A DNA stretch of 64,000 nucleotides, taken from Dendrobium chrysotoxum (Eukaryota; Streptophyta; Magnoliopsida; Asparagales; Orchidaceae). Positions 57,355 through 64,000 of the stretch are shown here, piece after piece. Position 1 is the stretch's first letter. Each line of letters opens with the position of its first letter. The DNA lies in contig CM034305.1 of the NCBI GenBank assembly GCA_019925795.1, positions 62,608,573 to 62,672,572 of the forward strand. Reading direction: 5' to 3'. Position numbers and translations under genes: made by a program. The notes below the pieces were generated by a model. The model worked only from the letters and a program-made list of their open reading frames with translations, was not told the origin of the DNA and ran no database searches.

Positions 57355-59675
57355 TTTAAAAAAAAGGGGGGTTTATATATCTAACACTTAAAACATATGT
57401 ATTTACTTATCTCACACTCAAACTTAAGTTTTTATACTTTTACCACCTAAATACCCTGGCAGTCATCACTCCATTTGCTCCCGTCAAAACCAGGTCAGGA
57501 AAAGACATTAACGGGCGGGAAAACTCTCCGAGCTGCTCTCTTGCACCTTCTCCGAATAGAAAGGCGAGATTAATAGGGTTTAGGAGGAGGAATTCTTCTG
57601 CTTGCCGTCTTCTCCACAACAGAGGAAAAATAGGTAATGTAGAACAAGTCGAAACTGTAGCCAGCCGAAACTGCAGTGATGGTTTCCTGATTTCTCTATC
57701 TGCTTTTATTAATATGCTTTCTATTTTATGGATATGGAGTGCCGACAAAGCTCAAAATACCGCTTACTGCTATTCTCTGCTTTTATTAATATGCTTTCTA
57801 TTTTATCTTGGGGTTTAATATGAATCATTTACTTTAAATCAGCTAAGAAGTTAGGTAGTCTTACTCTCTTGAGATATATCTACATTAACTCATGTACTGT
57901 AGTAATCTACTTTAACTTTTACATATGTTATCTTCTTTAGGCACTGTCTACTTCTCCAGAGCATCTACAGTAAATGTATTTTGTCATTTATAACTGATTG
58001 ATATAATTTTTAATTTTACTTATAGATATGGAGTGCAACAATATGTGCTCTATTGTCTTTAAATATGGAGGATATTGGACTGAGGTGAAGGGCCAAAGTA
58101 GGATGACTTTGAGTAGTTTAAACTTGTTATTGGTTTCTTTAGATTTATTCAACTATTTCAATATCATTTGAGTCTTTTATTTACTGTTTTGCATTTAAAG
58201 AAATTAATTTGCTGATATATTTAGTGATTTGTACTCTACAAATCCTAAGTTGCCTTATATGATTTATATATATATCTTATCATTCTAATTGTTATATGAT
58301 TTATATATATCATATCAATCTAATTGCATTTGAAAAATCGTAATCCTAAACAATCCTGAATCCAGCATCACTATATAACAAAATGAAACAATCCAGTTAA
58401 TTCAACATTTTTCAAAACATATTTTCTAGCTTCAAGCAATCAAATGGGCCCTGATAAAGAAATGGAAAACCTTCAAAAGCATACTGAACTTAACGTTGCA
58501 TTGATTGATAAAAAAAATTACATTGACTCAAGGTGACATTTACACACAGCGAAATTTATATATAGTGAACGCTATAATAACATTAAGGAAAATCACTATG
58601 ACCACCAAGATTTTTATTTGTAACAGCTCGGCTCTAATTGTAGCAATTGTACTACTTTCAGCAACATTTGAACTTCACAAACTGCTCTCATATGGAAATT
58701 CATTAACTTCATCTCACCATCGAAAATAATGGCAATCGCCTTCAGTTCTACTCCGGGAGCATCTGTAGAATTTTCTTCATCTACTACGAGATTGCTAAGA
58801 TGTAAATATCGTACATTGTAAGTTGCAATGACAATATATTTGATTGCTAAAGTCCGGATTGGCGTTGCCGAGGAACTAGAACTCATTATTGATTACCTTG
58901 TAGATTGCCTTTATAAAATACACCTTCAAAAAAATGAAAGAAAATGATGTTATGAGAAGTAAAACAGTTGCCTTTGCATTCCATTCATTTAGAAAAAATA
59001 CCTTGGCATTTCCTCAAACACCTATTGTGCATTTCTAAATTTACAAAAACAATATAGTGAATGAAGACTTGAGAAGTTTACCCTAAACAACTAATGGAGA
59101 AGATCACCATCAACAATGAAAACTCCTAAAAACTAAAACTGATCTGTTAAAAAAATAAATGGAATGAAGAAGAAAAGCCAAATGTGTCACACTGCCAAGA
59201 CTACTGACCAAAGAAACAACCGTGACTTCGGAGAAGTGGCGAATGGGCGGAAATGGAGAAGATCACCATCAACAATGAAAACTCCTAAAAACTAAAACAG
59301 ATCTGTTAAAAAATATATGGAATGAAGAAAAAAAGCCGAATGTGTCACATTGCCGACCTAAGACTACCGATCAAACAACCGTGACTTCGGAGAAGTGGCG
59401 AATGGGCGGAGGAGCAAACACTCTGAAGACGTCGGGGCGAAGGAGCAATTATATCTGGAGAAGTCCCGTGAAACAGCGTTGAGAAGTGGCGAATGGGCGG
59501 AGGAACTAATGGGACGAAGACGTCGGGACGAAAGAGCGAACGGAGCGAACACGGAGTGATATTTTTTATTTAAAATGAGTGTTTAAAGTGGTATATTAGT
59601 AAATACATTAGTTTAGGTATGAAATTTGTATTTTCATATGTTTTAAGTGTTAGGTATGTAAAAACCCCTAAAAAA
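57355..59675. mobile_element. Nested 2.3-kb inverted-repeat element of unknown superfamily
   Basis: The left end ggggtttatatatctaacac-ttaaaacatatg and the reverse complement of the right end aggggtttttacatacctaac-acttaaaacatatg are inverted copies, with weaker similarity continuing about 100 bp. Both flanks are A runs, so a duplication cannot be scored. The interior has no recognisable transposase. It carries a 78-bp duplication of tgcttttattaatatgcttt (about 57,702 and 57,780) and the 159-bp duplication listed next. Confidence 0.55.
59094..59411. repeat. 159-bp tandem duplication
   Basis: Two adjacent copies starting at 59,094 and 59,253 (atggagaagatcaccatcaa ... gacttcggagaagtggcgaa, tgggcgg), with a few substitutions and small indels. 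A partial third piece (gagaagtggcgaatgggcgg) occurs at about 59,481. Non-coding. Confidence 0.85.
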
Positions 59676-60908
59676 AGTCTACAAGTGGTGCAAGAAGATG
59701 ACGACTCATACAAAAACTGTATGTAAACATTTTTTCTGGCTTTTATAATAAAATTTTTAGATTGGATTGTACTATTCAATGCATTTTTTTTTCTGAGTTG
59801 TGTTGTCAAATCAAAACAACGAAATTGTTTTGTCAAATCACTTTATATTGACAGATCATTATATGTTGTCAAATTACTTTACAATGACAACTCAATCTGT
59901 GTTGTCATATCAGTTTGTAATAATATCTTGTGACCTTGGTTCCTCAATCTCACATGAGGGTATAAACATGCACTGCAGTGGTACCCGGGGTTAAACTAAT
60001 TTACATATTCTTATTGAATATATTATCATGTATTCACCAGTTATGGATTTGATTCAGAGCACTCCAACGAAGCAGATAATTCAAGAGGATTGCATTCGTT
60101 TGAAAAAAAGTTTAGAGTTACCCATTGATGAATTTTTTGAAGCAAAGGCAGAAGCAAATGAATATTGTTTATGTTGTATGCATTTTTGGAGCAAAGATGA
60201 AAATTGTGCATTGTGGCATATATATGATGAAGTTATAAAAATTAAGCTGTATAGGGCCGATAATGATCTTAGGGATGTGGGTTGAAGATATGCACAACAG
60301 AGGTATGAGGAGGACACTCAGCATCGGGTACCGTTGCAGCACGTCCACTTATTATTGAAATTGACATTCAGTTGTAATTAGTCTCCATACAATAGAATGA
60401 ACGTTGCAGCATGTCCACTTATTATTGAAATCGCTCGTTTCGCTATGTAAGATCGACATATCACATATAATTAATATACGTTAATTATTAATTAACACGA
60501 CCATAATTCAACTCGTTATGCAATCTCATAATTAAAATACATACAAATTAACAAAAAAATTATCTTAATACAATATAAAAAGTTACCCTCTTAATATTAT
60601 ATATAATTTGATAACACCAAAAAGTAACTTCAAATTAACGCATTATATAAAAATAACTTCAAACAAAAAATTAACAAAATCTTCACCATAAAATAAATTA
60701 AACTAAACTAATTCTTAAACCTTTCCAAAAAATTAGTTTTAACCAAATTTACTCTAAAAATAACAACACAAGAACTATCAAAATAACAAGAAAAACACAT
60801 CCTCCGACGTCTTCCCTCCCACTTATATGCATTTGATATTTTCATTTAGCAAATACCCGTAATTAGATTACTTTACCCTCCTAATTCTGCATACCAAACA
60901 GCCCCTTA

Positions 60909-62406
60909 GCTCATTCAAAGCACAATCCTCTTCACGACAAGACTTTCATAGGGCGAGGAAATATGAATTATATTGGTTTTCATCTTGGATAAAAATTAAT
61001 TGTTAAGGATTGTATGCAAAAACTTTTGGAATTTTAAGAGAACAAATATATTAAGGAGTCCTCTTTCTAATGACCTCAAAGATATACATAACCTCACTGG
61101 TTTAAATTTCTTATATTTATTTCAAGGTTTTTATCAAAAAATTGTTATTAGATTTCCCCAAAATTTTTAAATGTGAATAAGATTTAAAAATATAAATATA
61201 TCATCAAAGTAAGATTTTTTAATTGTTTTAAGAAAATGTGATAAAAGAAGTGTGTTCATAGCTTAAATTTGTTGCGGTTTTTTGAAAATTTTCCAAGCAT
61301 AAAAGACATATAGCATAATACATCTTTCAAAATGTAGTAACTCCATTGTTCTTCTTTATTTGTAATTTTTTCTTTAAAAACCCTACACCTTCTATAATCT
61401 TACAATTGATCTAAGATTATATTTCATAATACATCTTATTTTTGATCTAAAATACACAAAAAATTTCTAAACAATAAGATAAATGCATCATCTCAACGGC
61501 AAAAAATATGAAGAAAAAAAAATATATACGTGCTTCCAACAACATCATCTTCATGACAAAAGATCAAAAAAAAAAAAAAAAAAAAAAATCGCATATTTCT
61601 CAAAAACTTTTAAATGTGAACATGTTTCCCTAAATACAACACAAGATCTATCAAAAAAATTCAACTAAAACTCACAAAATATGTGAATCTACACTTCTCT
61701 CTTAAACTTTAACTGATCTAAGTAAAAAAAAAATAATATACATGAATTATCTAACTTAAAGTACACTAAAGATAAAAAGATCTCTTACCTCAAGACTCCA
61801 AACCGCGGCGAGAACCGGAGATCGGCGGTGCAGCTCGTGGAAGGGAAAATTTTTCGGATCTGTGACGAAGACGTCGCGAAAAGGAAAGAGGTTTTTATCA
61901 AGGTCAAAGTCGCCCGTTTGACGGGCGACTTACTCTAATCCCTATTTTCATCCTATTTTGTGTACAGATAACGGCTAGCTGACTCATCTATGCCAACTCA
62001 TCATATGTCGCCGTGATAACGGGCGACTTTGCCTAGTCTTAAATTTAATTTCAATCATGCTTAAACTATTAATTTATTAATTAATCATGGTTAGTATCCT
62101 TTTGGTATTCGGTGCGATGCAAAGTAAACGTGGCTCTCGTAGATCTTAATTCATTTGACTACCAAACTCTACGATTGAACCATCCAAAAACGAAGGTATA
62201 AATTCAATTTCTGACGTTTGATGTAATTGTAACATTATATACAAATCTTTGGTCGAGATCTTTGTTGATTCATTGTGATTTCAAGATATTAAACTTCCTT
62301 CTCTTTAAAGATTTGTTTGTAACAAAGAATTCACAATGAATATATTGCTATTTTTTTTAATGATTTTTTCCAAGCTTCATTGGGTTTACTATTGCTCTCT
62401 ACAAAG
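60909..62406. other. AT-rich stretch with hairpin motif upstream of the Harbinger relic
   Basis: No gene. Contains an A run at about 61,567-61,588. At 61,906-61,931 a near-perfect hairpin AAGTCGCCCGT-ttg-ACGGGCGACTT, and half of the same motif again at 62,007-62,030 (gtcgccg..aacgggcgac). This 150-bp segment resembles, inverted, the segment at 57,095-57,295 inside the Harbinger-like element. Confidence 0.5.
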
Positions 62407-63485
62407 ATGGATGAACAGTTAACAGGACAATGAAGATCGACTACCCAATTTGGATATGCGTTGGGTTGTCTAGGTCTAGATGAATCACAAAATTATTCTG
62501 TTGTACATATAGTGATTGCTACTGTTGTGAGTATTATATGTGTTATTGCATGAGATTGGCAAGATAGAAAAAAATATAATCCCCAACGGAATATACAACA
62601 TCAAACATATCTTTCTAGGTTATATAACGGATCTGATTCTGATTGTATTGATATGACACACATGAGGAGAGAGCCGTTCTTCAAATTATGTAATTTAATG
62701 CGCATAGGATGATTGTTGGTAAACACAATCAATGTTGGAGTCGAGGAACAAATTACTATGTTGTTAGATACACTCGGGCACAGTACGTGTTCATAACCGT
62801 GTCATTCGATTTAACTTTCAACGCCGAACTATTGTTGTTGGGGAGTTAAATCATGAATTTGTTAAGCATCCACTTCTTGAAACTCCATGTATGATTCAAT
62901 CAAGTACTAGGTTCATGCCATTTTTTCAGGCATTCTCATTCCCCATTCAATGAAAATTCATATTTTTTATGGTCTTATTAATGTAATTTGTAATAATCCG
63001 AATTTTTTTAAATGAAAAATCTAAATTGCAGCATCTTGCCTTGACGAAGAAAAGAGAGGGAAGAGCGAAAAGGTTGTTCAAGGCTTTTTCATAAGTCAAT
63101 TTTGTTAAGAGATTTCTTCTATTTATTGTAAGCAACTCAAGTCTCATTTTAGTTTTCAATATTTTTATTATTATATAAATTTTCTTCTATTGCTATGATG
63201 ATTTATAGAAGCACTAGCTGATTAATTAAGAAGATATAATAGCAATTCTTTTAAATTTGATTTTGGGGAGTTACATAATTTAGGTGAACATTAGGATTGT
63301 GGTGGTGCTATAGATGGAACAGATATTAAAGCTAGGGTTCCTAAGGAGCACGAACGTGCATTTAGAGGAAGAAAATCATACCAAACACAAAATATGTTAG
63401 TGGCAGTTGACTTTGATTTGAGGTTCACATATGTGCTTGCTAGTTTGGAAGGATCAGTCCATAGCTGGATTACTTCAAATTATGA
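62407..63485 (+). pseudogene. PIF/Harbinger transposase (DDE_Tnp_4), N-terminal and middle parts
   Basis: Plus strand, several frames. 62,650-62,720: CIDMTHMRREPFFKLCNLMR, then TINVGVEEQITMLLDTLGH and NRVIRFNFQRRTIVVGELNHEF, the N-terminal helical region of plant PIF/ALP1-like transposases. 62,880-62,930: ETPCMI...STRFMPFFQ. After about 360 bp that may be an intron, 63,295-63,470: DCGGAIDGTDIKARVPKEHE, FRGRKSYQTQNMLVAVDFDL, RFTYVLASLEGSVH, which includes the first two catalytic acids (AIDGTDI and VDFD). The part holding the third acid is missing. Stops and frameshifts inactivate it. Confidence 0.8.
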
Positions 63486-63529
63486 CTAAATATGTACATG
63501 CTAATATGCGAAGTGCCTAAGAATTTTAA

Positions 63530-63993
63530 AGAGTCTGTATATCAAGGTGCCGCCCAAAAATTAAAAGAAAAATTTTGAATAGAGGTTATGGCTGAGCAAT
63601 GCAAGAATCAAATTCGGCATCAAAGAACATTATGAATTCACATTCAGGAGAGAAAAAAAAGAATATCAGAAGTATCTTGGGATGAAACAAAGAAAATGAT
63701 AATGATGGACCCGAAGGAGTATGCATCGATATTCAGGTATTACTTTCATTACATATTTAAAATTGATATTAAAAGGCTTACATTGTGTAGTTTACTATGA
63801 TACATGCATTTCCCAAAGACACTGCTTATTTAAATATTCCAATTGCAAATTATGTGGAGTGGAGAATGTATGTGGTGAAGGACATGTTATTGGAGAGTGG
63901 GTTAAATCTGAAAATTCTCAAACTCCATTATGAACTTATCAAATATATTTAGAAGATGACGAACCCTCAGGATTTATGGATGCTGGTATAGAT
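63530..63993 (+). pseudogene. Myb/SANT-like DNA-binding ORF of a PIF/Harbinger element
   Basis: YQGAAQKLKEKF, then a stop, then VMAEQCKNQIRHQRTL, a stop, ERKKRISEVSWDETKKMIMMD, corresponding to the plant Myb/SANT-like domain 'NxAxxxLNEKFG...T.EQckNrikt.kk.y......sGfgWDe..kmi.a'. A possible intron from cag/gtatta at 63,735 to ccaaag at about 63,820 separates the next block DTAYLNIPIANYVEWRMYVV, the usual 'hP...yLnkpi.nyd.l..i.g'. Two in-frame stops show that it is decayed. Sequence runs to the window edge. Confidence 0.7.
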
Positions 63994-64000
63994 GCATCAA

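Larger units (their letters stand above)
57019..60905. mobile_element. PIF/Harbinger-like non-autonomous element with TTA duplication
   Basis: The left end ggggcggtttgattcaacgc and the reverse complement of the right end ggggctgtttggtatgcaga are similar and resemble the GGG.CTGTTTGG ends of plant Tourist/Harbinger elements. TTA flanks both sides (57,016-57,018 and 60,906-60,908), the 3-bp duplication of this superfamily. No transposase is found inside; most of the interior is another inverted-repeat element (57,355-59,672) and AT-rich sequence. An 85-residue frame at 60,028-60,285 (Cys/His-containing CLCCMHFW) matches nothing I know. The length and loose termini make the pairing probable, not certain. 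Confidence 0.55.

Noticed and set aside
57440..57748. 102-codon minus frame
   Set aside because: Overlaps the inverted end and a duplicated segment of a non-autonomous element; no similarity to a known family.
60028..60285. 85-codon plus frame with Cys/His residues
   Set aside because: No recognised motif pattern, no splice or promoter context, and it is enclosed in a non-autonomous transposon; kept only as a note in that element.

Overview
The window is nuclear DNA of a flowering plant, probably a dicot or another non-grass angiosperm; the species cannot be fixed from sequence alone. The signs are spliced genes with GT-AG introns, plant-specific families (a HIPP metallochaperone-like protein, a plant DeSI/PPPDE peptidase, a PLDrp1-like disordered protein, an LHC-like plastid protein) and a dense layer of plant transposons.

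Four host genes can be supported. (1) 3.25-4.26 kb, minus: the large 5' exon of a PLDrp1/At5g39570-like tyrosine-glycine-rich protein; its 3' end is not found and an old hAT relic lies there. (2) 11.80-31.32 kb, plus: a five-exon gene for a 138-residue plastid protein with one LHC-type chlorophyll-binding helix. Its exons total about 0.42 kb inside a 19.5 kb locus, and the introns are filled with L1, RTE, a solo LTR, a MULE, copia pieces and a SINE, yet every splice phase fits. (3) 41.23-42.66 kb, plus: a three-exon HIPP with an MxCxGC site and a C-terminal CaaX box. (4) 54.86-55.75 kb, plus: a three-exon DeSI-type PPPDE isopeptidase.

The rest is mobile DNA. By region: 1.9-3.0 kb hAT/DUF659 relic; 4.6-10.6 kb an RTE tail followed by a long decayed L1; 12.4-15.6 kb an L1 fragment split by an RTE LINE with an open reverse transcriptase; 16.6-18.4 kb a solo LTR with a perfect 5-bp target duplication; 24.4-30.2 kb a MULE with copia pieces inside it; 30.8 kb a SINE; 32.1-39.5 kb a third LINE split by a Ty3/gypsy element (33,774-38,915) with a perfect target duplication; 46.4-53.1 kb an LTR element that encodes only gag (TR-GAG type), of the same family as the solo LTR; 53.6-54.3 kb a non-autonomous hAT-like element; 55.9-56.6 kb a Mutator-type MITE; 57.0-60.9 kb a PIF/Harbinger-like element with TTA duplications and another inverted-repeat element inside; 62.4-64.0 kb an internally deleted PIF/Harbinger transposase joined to a Myb/SANT-like ORF.

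The host genes show no functional link to each other. What stands out is gene-TE architecture: a tiny plastid-protein gene kept intact across a transposon-filled 19.5 kb, and a gag-only retrotransposon family present both as a recent full copy and as an intronic solo LTR. I found no CRISPR array, rRNA, tRNA or biosynthetic cluster.
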